A stretch of 34,388 bases of DNA from Parachlamydiales bacterium (lineage in GTDB: Bacteria > Chlamydiota > Chlamydiia > Chlamydiales > Rhabdochlamydiaceae). The number at the start of each line of letters is the position of its first letter. The first letter of the stretch is position 1. A program made the translations under genes and the position numbers. Shown here one piece after another: positions 24,520-32,923 of this stretch. The DNA lies in NCBI GenBank assembly GCA_020050965.1, contig JAGVJV010000006.1, positions 1 through 34,388 on the forward strand, in the 5' to 3' direction. A model generated the notes under the pieces. The model was not told the origin of the DNA. It saw nothing but the letters and a program-made list of their open reading frames with translations, and did not search any database.

Positions 24520-26862
24520 ATGATCGACAATTTGGCCAAAGAAAAACTAAAAGCATTCATCCGAATAGAAGACGTCATCGATCACCTCGATCTTCGCCAC
24601 AAATTAGGACTAAAGCATGTTGGGGGCTATTTAGTAGGGAAATGCGTTGCAGGGCATGAATCTAAAAGCGGTCAATGCTGTAAATTGGGGCCCGATTGGA
24701 GCCATCTGCACTGTTTCAGCTGTAACGAATCGTTTGATGCCATTGAGCTCGTACAGAGGGAAAAAGGGCTAAATTTCGTTGAATCCTGCCAATATCTTGC
24801 TGAAACTTTTCGATCTGACCTACTCGAAGAGCTTAAAAAAAGCAATTTTTCAGCTGCAGCGCCCAAGCAAAGCTATGCTTTATCTCATCTCTACGAAATG
24901 GTCTTTCAGTATGGAAAAGAGCTCCTCTTTACCGAGAAGGGGAAAGATGCTTTAGATTATCTCGTAAAAGTCAGAGGATATGATCCAACCAAACTCCAAA
25001 TTACGGAATGGGTATATTGGCCTAAGGATGCTGAAATAAGAAAGCATTTGAAGTCCAAACTCCCCAAGGAAAGGCAAGAAGAAGCGGATTCGATCAAGCT
25101 CAATGGAAATGGTGGCGATTTATTTAGGGTTGCCCTTCCTTACAGAGATCGCTTTGGTAAAATTCTTGGGTTTGCAAAAAGAGCTGCAATCAAAGAGGGG
25201 GTCGCGGACGCCGAAGGGAAAATGCATCGATGGAGCTATACAGCCGGTCTAAAGAAAGACGACCCCTTCAATATTTGCAGATGTAAACGCGAAAAACATC
25301 TCATCTTGGTAGAAGGGCTTCCCGACGCCGCCTATCTTCCCAGCGTAGGCATCAAAAACATTATAGCTACCGGACAAGGTGACCTCTCTGTTAAACATAT
25401 CGAAAGCCTAAAAGTTTATGAAATCGAGAGCGTCGTCATCGTTTTTGATAATGACGCTAAGGATAGCAAAGGGGAAATAGGTTCTATTGAGAAGGCAAAG
25501 AAGGCAGCGGATCTTCTTGAGAAAAATGAGATCAAAGCATTTATTCTGCCACCTCATCTCCTATCACCATTCAAAGATCCAGATGAGTACGTTAAAGCAA
25601 ATGGTCCAGAAGCCTTTAAAAAGCTCGTTGAAGAAAAGGCATTGGCTCGCGTTAGATGGCTTCCTTCGTACTTTGCCTACAAACATGATCTTGGAACAGA
25701 CATAGGACGTTTTACGGCCCTTGGCGGCGTTTCTAAAGCTTACTCTCAGATCCATGATGAGTTTGAAAGAAGCCTTTTCAAGCAAGAAATCGAGAATACC
25801 TTCCGATTGAACCCCGCCGAGAGCGAGGGCATTCTAGCAAAAGCTCTAAAAGAGCAGAAAGTTCAGGATGCGGTCGAAAAACAGAAGCAATCGGTTGAAG
25901 AAGCTCAAAAATTGCTCTCTCAAGGGGACTTTCTCAAAGCAACGCAGCTTCTTTCTCAGTTGAATAAAGAAGGGAAAAACGACGACGTCTACGTCAAACC
26001 TTATACCATAGACAACTTAAGGGAAGATTTATCCAAAATCCCCGAAGGGTTAAAAACAGGCTATAAATCTCTCGATAAAACAGTCTTAATGCCTCAAGGC
26101 GCCATCACAATCGTTGCAGGAAGACCTTCCCACGGCAAAACGACCACTCTTCTGAATTTCATTGTGAACATGGTCAAACTTTATCCTGATAGGGAGTTTT
26201 ACTTCTTTTCCTATGAGGAACCAAAAAACCAAATACTTTTAAAAATTCTTAACATTCTAGCCGGAGAATGTGTTAATGAAACCAGCAACCTCTCTAATTT
26301 AGAAGGATATGTAAGAGGGGGCCTGAATAAATTATCTAAGGTTAATGAAGCAATGTCTCTTTTACAGTCATGGACGGAAAGTCATCGGTTGGTTGTATGC
26401 GATCATCCATTTTTCGTAGATGATTTAAGCAGAGAGATTGGGCGTCTCAAGGAAAGAGGAAAATTAGGCGCTGTTTTCATTGATTACATGCAAAAAGTAA
26501 AATTTCGTGGTAAATCCTCCTCTAGACAATTAGAGCTGCAAAAAATTTCAGAAACCATTCTTGAAGCAGCCAAATTTTATTCTATCCCTATCATTCTAGG
26601 AGCCCAGCTCGGCAGAGGTAATACTAAAGCAGAAGTGTTACGAATGGATAACATACGTGAAGCGGGCGATATCGAGAACGACTCAAAGGTTATCCTAGGC
26701 ATCTGGAACGAGGCTAAAGAAGCAGCAGATACCAAGGGAGTTCCTTTAAGCAGAATGGTTGATTTCGACCTTGTAGTACTTAAAAATCGAAACGGCCTTT
26801 CCAATCATACCGTCTCCCTAACCTTCGATAGACCTTTATCCACTTTAAAAGAAAAGAGCTGA
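24520..26862 (+). CDS. Fused primase-helicase (CHC2 zinc finger, Toprim, DnaB-like)
   Basis: A 780-residue protein. The CHC2-type zinc finger uses C42, H46, C65 and C68. A Toprim domain follows, with VEG (E265) and DND (D310, D312). After a linker comes the RecA-like DnaB helicase core: Walker A GRPSHGKT (K540), Walker B FIDY (D655) and LGAQLGRGN (about 694-702). It combines primer synthesis with 5'-3' unwinding, as in T7 gp4, and should start and drive replication forks of the element without the host primase. It lies 37 bases after the ParA partner gene and 5 bases before the putative initiator gene. Confidence 0.85.
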   Translation: MIDNLAKEKLKAFIRIEDVIDHLDLRHKLGLKHVGGYLVGKCVAGHESKSGQCCKLGPDWSHLHCFSCNESFDAIELVQREKGLNFVESCQYLAETFRSDLLEELKKSNFSAAAPKQSYALSHLYEMVFQYGKELLFTEKGKDALDYLVKVRGYDPTKLQITEWVYWPKDAEIRKHLKSKLPKERQEEADSIKLNGNGGDLFRVALPYRDRFGKILGFAKRAAIKEGVADAEGKMHRWSYTAGLKKDDPFNICRCKREKHLILVEGLPDAAYLPSVGIKNIIATGQGDLSVKHIESLKVYEIESVVIVFDNDAKDSKGEIGSIEKAKKAADLLEKNEIKAFILPPHLLSPFKDPDEYVKANGPEAFKKLVEEKALARVRWLPSYFAYKHDLGTDIGRFTALGGVSKAYSQIHDEFERSLFKQEIENTFRLNPAESEGILAKALKEQKVQDAVEKQKQSVEEAQKLLSQGDFLKATQLLSQLNKEGKNDDVYVKPYTIDNLREDLSKIPEGLKTGYKSLDKTVLMPQGAITIVAGRPSHGKTTTLLNFIVNMVKLYPDREFYFFSYEEPKNQILLKILNILAGECVNETSNLSNLEGYVRGGLNKLSKVNEAMSLLQSWTESHRLVVCDHPFFVDDLSREIGRLKERGKLGAVFIDYMQKVKFRGKSSSRQLELQKISETILEAAKFYSIPIILGAQLGRGNTKAEVLRMDNIREAGDIENDSKVILGIWNEAKEAADTKGVPLSRMVDFDLVVLKNRNGLSNHTVSLTFDRPLSTLKEKS

Positions 26863-26867
26863 TCTTC

Positions 26868-28511
26868 ATGGAAAAAATAAAAAAAAATAAAAAGAAACCT
26901 GCTAAGGAAGAGAAGAAAAAAACACTGCCAGTAGAAGCTAGCATTGAACCCGACTATCAACTATCCGTAGTAAAAAAGAAGCTACATGTCGTAGATAATA
27001 GAACGGGAAAAACCATCAACATCAACACGATCGAAGACCTGCAATTACTCGGAGTGTCGCTGGGTGAAGTTGGGGGAGCCGAAAGTACATGGGAATCTGT
27101 TGCTTCTTCTATCCAAAATTTCTCTCCTAATCAACTAGCCTCCTTAAAAAACATACTCGGTGGAATGGCTCCTACAGCCCAGCGCGTATTAATCGAAGAA
27201 GCGATTCAAAAAATCGTAAAACACTCCTCAAACAAAGATACTTTTGCCCTTCCTTCTCATCCTCTGATGTTCACTTTGCTAGCCATGTTTGCGGGAAAGC
27301 CAGACATGATCCCAAGACGTCTATTGACCAAGCCTTATTCAGAATGGAATGAGACGGAGCAGAAAGAAGCTGAAGAATTCTTTTCATCGATCATAAAAAT
27401 CGAAAAAACAACGAGCTATGATAGCGGAAAAGAAGAAACCAGTTCGAAACACATTGCTGTCATCAGTGACAACCCTAAGGTGGAAGCTTCTGCTCAAATC
27501 GATATCTCATTGTTTAAGTCTGATGTCCGCTTCAGGGAAGTGAGCTTAGCTCTATATATCAAACGCACATTTGGAGCCGAGGGACTTCGGCATCTCTTAG
27601 GTCTATTGATCGGTTTGGAGGAGAATTTTAGGAATGGGCACTTTATTTGGAGCGTGAATGATCATTTAGCGCGTTTGGGGCACAAAAAAAAGGCTAACGG
27701 ATCCTATGACCACGAACTGAAAAAAACGGCGAGTGAAATCATCCGAATTTTTCAAAGCCTTTTCATCACAGCTCGTAGAAAAGATGGTAAAAGCGAAACC
27801 GTTAGAGGTGAACGCCTATTCAGCATCGATGGTTTTCAGCAAGAAATATTCGATAAGGTCATCATCGATGAAAAAATTAAGCTACGCGCTACAGATTTCT
27901 GGTATAAAAACGCATTTGAACCCAAAGATGGCCAATCAGCAAAATATACCAAGCTGCTTAAGAAGATCGCCCAGGAAAATCACAGGCTCCATCCTCTCAC
28001 GATTTATCTAACCCCTCTATTGGCAATCTTTTGGAGAATGAGTCCTCAACAGAAAATCTCTGTTACTAACTTGATGGATTGGTGCCATTTGGGATCCGAT
28101 AGCCGGTATAAGATGAGGGATCTCAGATCATTAGAATCTGAGCTCAACTACATGAAAGAACATGGTTACTTGGGGGAATGGTCTCATGCTGGAGAAAAAG
28201 CTCTCCCTTCAGATTGTGAAAACCCCTTCAATTGCTCTTTGACCCTTACTCCGCCTGAATGGTTTGGTCAAGAAATTGGACGTATCAAATCCAATAAAGA
28301 AATTCCAGCTTTAGAGCATAAAAAAGAAGACAAATTGGTCGACTTTGAAGAATTTAAAGAAATTTACAAACGTTCGAGTTTGAATGTTAGACAGTTTGGT
28401 AATCACATAGGCATTACTGGACAAATGGTTAGCTATCTCCTCAATGAAAAACGGCAAATCAGCAAAGAAGTCTCGGACAAGGTGAGGGCTTTTGCTAAAA
28501 AGTATGACTAG
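26868..28511 (+). CDS. Putative replication initiator with C-terminal helix-turn-helix
   Basis: A 547-residue protein without a family I can name. A lysine-rich N-terminus (KKNKKKPAKEEKKKT) is followed by a helical body. At about residues 505-547, the sequence NVRQFGNHIGITGQMVSYLL then SKEVSDKVRAFAKKYD looks like an XRE-type helix-turn-helix. The gene is five bases after the primase-helicase gene and directly before the repeat array, the standard position of an iteron-binding Rep. Chlamydial plasmid pGP2 is another possible relative, but I see no decisive motif. Iteron-like half-sites begin eight bases after its stop. Confidence 0.5.
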   Translation: MEKIKKNKKKPAKEEKKKTLPVEASIEPDYQLSVVKKKLHVVDNRTGKTININTIEDLQLLGVSLGEVGGAESTWESVASSIQNFSPNQLASLKNILGGMAPTAQRVLIEEAIQKIVKHSSNKDTFALPSHPLMFTLLAMFAGKPDMIPRRLLTKPYSEWNETEQKEAEEFFSSIIKIEKTTSYDSGKEETSSKHIAVISDNPKVEASAQIDISLFKSDVRFREVSLALYIKRTFGAEGLRHLLGLLIGLEENFRNGHFIWSVNDHLARLGHKKKANGSYDHELKKTASEIIRIFQSLFITARRKDGKSETVRGERLFSIDGFQQEIFDKVIIDEKIKLRATDFWYKNAFEPKDGQSAKYTKLLKKIAQENHRLHPLTIYLTPLLAIFWRMSPQQKISVTNLMDWCHLGSDSRYKMRDLRSLESELNYMKEHGYLGEWSHAGEKALPSDCENPFNCSLTLTPPEWFGQEIGRIKSNKEIPALEHKKEDKLVDFEEFKEIYKRSSLNVRQFGNHIGITGQMVSYLLNEKRQISKEVSDKVRAFAKKYD

Positions 28512-28521
28512 ACAAGAACGA

Positions 28522-28568
28522 CCCTTCTCAGTCACACAAAAAGAGAAGGGGAGCGCCCCTGTCTTCTT
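28522..28568 (+). other. Two overlapping alternative hairpins after the rep gene
   Basis: CCCTTCTC (28522-28529) pairs perfectly with GAGAAGGG (28543-28550). AGGGG (28547-28551) pairs with CCCCT (28556-28560) in a tight hairpin. The two share bases and exclude each other. No T-run follows, so it is not a standard terminator; it may pause transcription leaving rep or be part of the origin. Confidence 0.35.
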
Positions 28569-29040
28569 GAACTTAAGAGAGAAATTTCTCCCTTTAGAAC
28601 AAAATGGCTTTGTAAACAAGCGTAAACCAAATCGACCCTCATCTTTCACAGTTTGTCAACCAAATCGACCTTCCTTAATCGCAACATCGCCCCTCTTCAA
28701 TCACCACACCGCCCCCCTTGGATCACTGGGTGTTTTGCAAGTAGCTGATTTTGTGTGGCTTATCATCAAGTAAACAGCTCTAATTATATTCAACGAGAAT
28801 ATAAAATGTTTACAGCTATCGCAGTAAACAAAAGTCTCTCTCCCGCTTCGCTTCGAGAGACATGAAAAAAACTAATCTGAAGGAAAAACTCTTTTCGATG
28901 CTTCTTGTAAACAAGCGTAAACAAAAACGACCTTCATCCTTCACAAAAGAAGAGTCAACTTTTGATGATCCTGATGCTGATTTCTTGAACTGACAAAGTG
29001 TAAAAAAACTCTTGAAATAGAGAGGGTTCTGTAAAAATTT

Positions 29041-29071
29041 TAAACCCTAGCTTTACGAGAAAGAGGGTTTA
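29041..29071 (+). repeat. Hairpin within the repeat region
   Basis: TAAACCCT (29041-29048) and AGGGTTTA (29064-29071) are perfect inverted arms of 8 bp with a 15-base loop. The hairpin lies between the second and third full iteron copies, beside an AT-rich stretch. It may be structural or a binding site. Confidence 0.35.
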
Positions 29072-29867
29072 GGAAACTAGAAAGTCTGTAAACAAATGTA
29101 AACAAGATCGACCTCCATCCATCACAAAGCGCCATTTTCAATTTCAGACATGCACTTTTTTCTACTAAAATGCTCAATGGAAAATTAGGTTCCTCTAAAA
29201 GAAGAAGTAGTTTGTAAACAAGCGTAAACAAAAACGACCCTCATCTTTCACACGGTCTCGACACGAATACGGCTTTCTGTAAACAGAAGCGACCCGTTTC
29301 ATTCACATTTTACGACCTTCTTCAATCACAGATTAGCTTTATTAAAGAGGCGCATCTTTTTAAAAATAAGAAGCTTGAGCATTCATTCAAAAAAGAAGTG
29401 GTATAAGCGGTCCTCGATTAGCTTGTAAACAAGATCGATAAAGTAGATCTCACTCCAGCTTGGATTGCTCCAGTAAGGTTTTTGTAAACAGCCGTAAACA
29501 AAAACGACCTCTTTCCTTCACATAAATAAACGAGACTCATTGAGATCGTCAGCTTAACCCTTTACTCGGGGAAAGTCTAGTTCCCCATGGAAAAGAAGCC
29601 TCTTTTGAGCTTGTAAACAGCTGTAAACAAAATCGACCTTTATCTTTCACACTCCCCATATAATAGGTTGGACATCCAAGTTTCCATATTGCCATCTTCT
29701 TGGATTGCTGGGTGTATGGTAGGTAGTTAAGCTGGTAAGAGGGGAGTGTGGTAGACGGGTAGTCCATACTTACAACCATCTGTCTGTTTTTCTTTCCATC
29801 CATACAACCAGCTTTATGTTTAGCTGGCCATCTGGATTGTTTCTTGAACGGTCGGATGGGAGGATTG

Positions 29868-30746
29868 TTATCCTCGAGATAGGAGGTCTTCAAGGATTTT
29901 CCAGCAACGCTTTGATTCAAAATTGTCTGGATTGGTATTTCCGGCTGCCGTGATAAGAGCCTTCCATAAAGTCCAGGCTTTACCTCGTACCCACGTGTGC
30001 TCATCTAGGGGGAGGGCTTTGCGTAAAGCTTTTCTGCTTTCTCCGTGAAAGAAAGTCCAAGCGATTGAAAGATCGCAAGAAGGATCACCAACGGCCATTT
30101 GCCCAAAATCGATTACCGCAGAGAGGCAACCATCACGGATAAGCAAATTTCCCGGACTAAGATCGCCGTGGATCCATACATTTGGTCTTTCCCAGCGTGA
30201 GGCAAGAGCTTTTTCCCAGAGTTCGATTGCGCTCTGCGCATCGATTCTGTCTTTGAGAGTTTCTATGGCTTTCCTTGTTTCGGCGTCGTAATAGTGGAGA
30301 GGGGAGCCTCGATAAAAACTATGAAAGCCGGGGAGTGGGCCGTTTTTTGCATCAATGGAATGTAGAGCGCTGAGGAACTTCGCGAGATCCTTAGCAAGCG
30401 CTACAAGATCGATTTTAGTGGCTCCGGATGCTGGAGTTCCTTCGATCCATCGTCTGATCGACCATCTCCACGGATAGCCTTCTCCTGGCATTCCTATGGC
30501 AATTGATTGAGGAATCTCAAAAGGAAGAAGGGGAGCGAGCTTTGGAAGCCAAAAATGTTCTTTTTCTACTTGTGGCTCATAGGCTTCTGCACTTGGCATC
30601 CTTATAAGCATCTCAGTACCTAGATGGAAAGTCCTATTGTCCCAGCCTCCAAGGGCCACAGGATCAATGCGCAGATCCTTCCATTGTGGGAATTGGGCTG
30701 CAATTAGCCGGTGTGCAAGCTCTGCGTTTATTTTAGATTTATCCAT
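29868..30746 (-). CDS. Aminoglycoside phosphotransferase (APH) family kinase
   Basis: A 292-residue protein of normal family length. The Brenner-type catalytic motif HGDLSPGNLL gives D195 and N200, and VIDFGQMAVGDPSCDLSIAW gives the metal-binding D213. The N-terminal nucleotide-binding lobe has GGWDNRTFHLG and EKEHFWLPKLAPLLPFEIP, closest in memory to uncharacterised chromosomal APH-family proteins rather than known clinical resistance enzymes. It may phosphorylate an aminoglycoside or another small molecule. Transcribed leftward toward the iterons, alone, with a weak ribosome binding site; no transposase is nearby. Likely acquired cargo. Confidence 0.8.
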   Translation of the reverse strand: MDKSKINAELAHRLIAAQFPQWKDLRIDPVALGGWDNRTFHLGTEMLIRMPSAEAYEPQVEKEHFWLPKLAPLLPFEIPQSIAIGMPGEGYPWRWSIRRWIEGTPASGATKIDLVALAKDLAKFLSALHSIDAKNGPLPGFHSFYRGSPLHYYDAETRKAIETLKDRIDAQSAIELWEKALASRWERPNVWIHGDLSPGNLLIRDGCLSAVIDFGQMAVGDPSCDLSIAWTFFHGESRKALRKALPLDEHTWVRGKAWTLWKALITAAGNTNPDNFESKRCWKILEDLLSRG

Positions 30747-31018
30747 TGCTGATGCTCAATCAAATTGACTTGAGGATTAGATAGAGTGTAAAAGAATGGT
30801 GTGATAATAGCTCGGATTCTATGAGAAAGCAGTTTGTTTCTTTTAGCGCTGTTGACGTTGTAAGTTCTTGAAATCCTTAATAATCAATGACTTACACAAC
30901 ATAATTAGCATTATCAGACGTTGAATAAACGACTCAAAAGCCCTCTTGCAGCCCCAAAGCCTCCTATTACCCCAAGGACCCATCGAATGGACAACCTAAA
31001 CCTAAACATGGGGGCGTT
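30747..31018. other. Intergenic region between divergent APH and lipoprotein genes
   Basis: A 272-base AT-rich gap with no ORF of note. It must hold promoters for both flanking genes. The best guess for the rightward one is TTGACG at 30852-30857 with TTAATA at 30877-30882, a 19-base spacer, which is weak. I see no strong inverted repeat, tRNA or periodic sequence. Confidence 0.4.
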
Positions 31019-31240
31019 ATGCTTTACAATTTTATTTCTCTCGTTGCTCTGTCTATGCTTTTAACTGGATGCGCTCAGCTCCTTCCTGGTCTTTTTTCGG
31101 CCGTGGAAGATATAGAAACCCAAGAAGCGATCACTCTCACTGTAGACAAAGAGGCATTCCAAAAGGACACCGACGTCAAAATCTCCATAGAGGTCACAAA
31201 TAAAGACCCTGTGGTGGTGACACCTCCTGCTGCTAAGTAG
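31019..31240 (+). CDS. Small predicted lipoprotein
   Basis: A 73-residue protein with a signal peptide (MLYNFISLVALSMLLTGC) ending in the lipobox LLTGC; lipid attachment at C18 is expected, giving a mature 56-residue protein ending PVVVTPPAAK. The next residues lack the Asp that retains lipoproteins at the inner membrane. It is convergent with the RecT-like gene (gap of three bases). A role in lysis, like an outer spanin, or in superinfection exclusion is possible, but it is not proline-rich and no partner is visible. A possible TTGACG -35 box lies at 30852, with poor spacing to any -10. Confidence 0.55.
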   Translation: MLYNFISLVALSMLLTGCAQLLPGLFSAVEDIETQEAITLTVDKEAFQKDTDVKISIEVTNKDPVVVTPPAAK

Positions 31241-31243
31241 CCT

Positions 31244-32137
31244 CTAGGCTGAGGCTGCCAGGCTTTCAAATGGCAGTGATGGGGTGTTGGCAGGTGTCTG
31301 CGCTCCAACTTTGCCTTTTGCTCTCTTTTCAACGTTCTGCTGATCTGTTTTCCATTTATTGAAGGCAGTTAGGAATCCTGATTCATTGGAAACGGCCGAA
31401 TTGATAATTTGAGCTTCTGTCTTGTTGGTAGCCTGAGCGATTTTACGGACATAAGCCACCTTGTCGTCCTCGCACAGGTGTTTTTGGCAGAAATCCTCAT
31501 ACCCATCGGCTTTTTCTTGCTCGATTTGCTTTGGAGCTTCCTTTTGAGGTTCTTCCGGGGTTTTATAAACCTCTACTGAACGCGTGGCAAGATCAGGCAC
31601 TGCTGTTGGAATGGATCCGTCTTCTTCTCCGAGTTCTCCTATGGCATAGGCATTCATGATTACATCGGGCATGAATTTTCTTGATCCGCCGGAAAGGCAG
31701 CGGCTGAAAAGCATGTCCTTGGGTGACTTTTTCCAGTTATCTTTTCCAAGATAGCCGGCTTTTGCAGCCATTTCAATCGTATATTCATATTCAAATGTGC
31801 AGTTGTCTTTTGGACGGTCGGAGCGCCAGAATCTAATTCGGCATATTTTTTCATCGAGCTGCAAGACATCAGCTCTGTGGCCGGCATTCACAATCAGCAT
31901 GTTCATGAGCTGAGCGGAAAGGCTGACAAGCCCCGAAAAGGTGTACATGCCTCCATTCAGGCACATCATTAAAGGAAGGTTCATTTCTCTGGCCGTTAAA
32001 TAGATTGCGAGGACTCCGCCGGATCCGAGCTTTTGATAATAGGGGCAGGTAGCCAGGACTTTGCAAACTGAAATGACTTGATCCAACTCTTGGCCTACGG
32101 GCATTGAGAAGGAATTTCGAAGGGCTAGTTGATTCAT
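31244..32137 (-). CDS. RecT-like single-strand annealing protein
   Basis: A 297-residue protein with an AAGGAG ribosome binding site. The segment LAIYLTAREMNLPLMMCLNG, then GLVSLSAQLMNMLIVNAGHR and later KSPKDMLFSRCLSGGSRKFM, then PDVIMNAYAIGEL, is a pattern found in phage RecT-family annealing proteins. They pair complementary single strands made by the exonuclease encoded upstream (33370-33927). The C-terminal 100 residues are charged and probably flexible, used for protein contacts. Such modules repair or circularise phage DNA and allow exchange between relatives. Confidence 0.75.
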   Translation of the reverse strand: MNQLALRNSFSMPVGQELDQVISVCKVLATCPYYQKLGSGGVLAIYLTAREMNLPLMMCLNGGMYTFSGLVSLSAQLMNMLIVNAGHRADVLQLDEKICRIRFWRSDRPKDNCTFEYEYTIEMAAKAGYLGKDNWKKSPKDMLFSRCLSGGSRKFMPDVIMNAYAIGELGEEDGSIPTAVPDLATRSVEVYKTPEEPQKEAPKQIEQEKADGYEDFCQKHLCEDDKVAYVRKIAQATNKTEAQIINSAVSNESGFLTAFNKWKTDQQNVEKRAKGKVGAQTPANTPSLPFESLAASA

Positions 32138-32147
32138 GATTGACTCC

Positions 32148-32747
32148 TTAATTTTTGATTCTCATGGTGATTTCTTCTTTTTCCGAGATTTTGATCCCGG
32201 GTATATTGCGAACTCCCTGCTTGACTGCTTCGTCAATTTTTTTCTGGTCTAAGGACAGATATTCTCGAGGGACTAAAGCTTCATTTTCTAATTCCCAACT
32301 CCATTTCTTTACTTGAGTTAGCTTGCCGTCTTCGACAAACATCTCTTTAGATTTTGCAATGAAGGAAGCGTTATTCGTTGATGCGGATTTTTGGAGATAG
32401 TCGTCTAATTTGGCCTTAAGGCTATTTTCGATTTCTTCCAGCTTGGCTTCGTACTCTTTGACGATTTTGTTAATAGCTTTCTGAAAGTCGAGATGGGGGC
32501 GGATGATAGATAATCTTGTTTCATCCAGCTGTTTGCGGATTTTTCTGGCTTGCAGGCTCATGGAGAGCGCCTGGCTGGCGCTTTCCTCGTTCTCAATCAA
32601 ATGATTGGAGGCGCGGGAAATCAGCGGTGTCAGGTCTAGTTTTTTGCCTAGCAATTGAGTGGCTTGCCCGACAGTCATGCCTCCTGCTTGAATGCTCATG
32701 ATTTCATTTTTCTTAATTGCTTCGTTGGCCTCTTCAAAATCGAACAT
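32148..32747 (-). CDS. Coiled-coil protein of the phage recombination module
   Basis: A 199-residue protein, ten bases upstream of the RecT-like gene and with an AAGGAG ribosome binding site. The middle (about 60-125, SLQARKIRKQLDETRLSIIR, KEYEAKLEEIENSLKAKLDD) forms a long coiled coil. The end, KKWSWELENEALVPREYLSL then VRNIPGIKISEKEEITMRIK, is a signature I have seen in proteins between exonuclease and annealing genes of phages. Its role is not established in detail; a helper of recombination or DNA binding is likely. Confidence 0.6.
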   Translation of the reverse strand: MFDFEEANEAIKKNEIMSIQAGGMTVGQATQLLGKKLDLTPLISRASNHLIENEESASQALSMSLQARKIRKQLDETRLSIIRPHLDFQKAINKIVKEYEAKLEEIENSLKAKLDDYLQKSASTNNASFIAKSKEMFVEDGKLTQVKKWSWELENEALVPREYLSLDQKKIDEAVKQGVRNIPGIKISEKEEITMRIKN

Positions 32748-32758
32748 GTTTTTACTCC

Positions 32759-32923
32759 TTAGTCGAAAAATAATGTGAACAGGAGGGCGAGAAGGCTTCC
32801 CGCTCCTGTTTTTCTTTGCCTTCCGCCTTTTGTGAGGGGGATTTTAATTTTGCGGGAGAGAGAGCTTTTTGCTGCGCTCAATCCCATTAGTTTTTTCCAG
32901 CTGAAGCCACCTTTGTTATTCAT
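32759..32923 (-). CDS. Small basic phage protein (GFSWKK type)
   Basis: A 54-residue protein. I chose ATG 32921-32923 (reverse strand) with an AGGCGG ribosome binding site; a longer frame to 33061 would run through the neighbouring gene. The sequence MNNKGGFSWKKLMGLSAAKS, then SRKIKIPLTKGGRQRKTGA matches a short basic protein type that recurs in phage early regions. It probably binds nucleic acid, but no function is known to me. Its stop overlaps the ribosome binding site of the next gene. Confidence 0.55.
   Translation of the reverse strand: MNNKGGFSWKKLMGLSAAKSSLSRKIKIPLTKGGRQRKTGAGSLLALLFTLFFD

Larger units (their letters stand above)
28519..29651 (+). repeat. 41-bp iteron-like repeat family
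   Basis: Full copies: 28610-28650, 28905-28945, 29086-29126, 29212-29252, 29482-29522, 29611-29651. The left part is TTGTAAACA-3 bases-GTAAACA, two heptamers exactly 10 bp apart; the right part is an 18-bp block CGACC...TTCACA. Shortened copies (31 bp, one heptamer lost) lie at 29277-29307 and 29423-29453. Right-half-only copies: 28519-28536, 28666-28683, 28688-28705, 28710-28727, 29313-29330. All point the same way. Spacing between full copies is irregular. Confidence 0.8.
28512..29867. other. Candidate replication origin region, 1.36 kb without a clear gene
   Basis: No convincing gene. It contains six complete 41-bp repeats, two that are shortened by 10 bp, right-half copies, inverted heptamers (28770-28830), hairpins at 28522-28560, 28834-28861 and 29041-29071, AT-rich stretches (28776-28806, 28994-29044), and TGG/CCA-rich periodic sequence at about 29660-29865. 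A short ORF of 43 codons at 28862-28993 crosses one repeat, but has no good ribosome binding site. The layout fits an iteron origin next to its rep gene. Confidence 0.6.

Noticed and set aside
28492..28773. 93-codon plus-strand frame after rep
   Set aside because: It starts inside the rep gene, crosses one full and several half repeats, and its peptide simply translates the repeat family.
28519..29651. CRISPR array
   Set aside because: Repeats are degenerate, partly shortened, and spaced 18-254 bases apart irregularly; no cas genes are present.
29549..30004. Long minus-strand frame of 151 codons running out of the APH gene end
   Set aside because: It crosses the iterons and the periodic repeat, has no good ribosome binding site and a composition that follows the repeats. 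It is an open frame by chance.
31019..31240. Calling the lipoprotein an outer spanin
   Set aside because: It lacks the proline-rich central part, has no embedded or neighbouring inner spanin, and no endolysin or holin is in the window.
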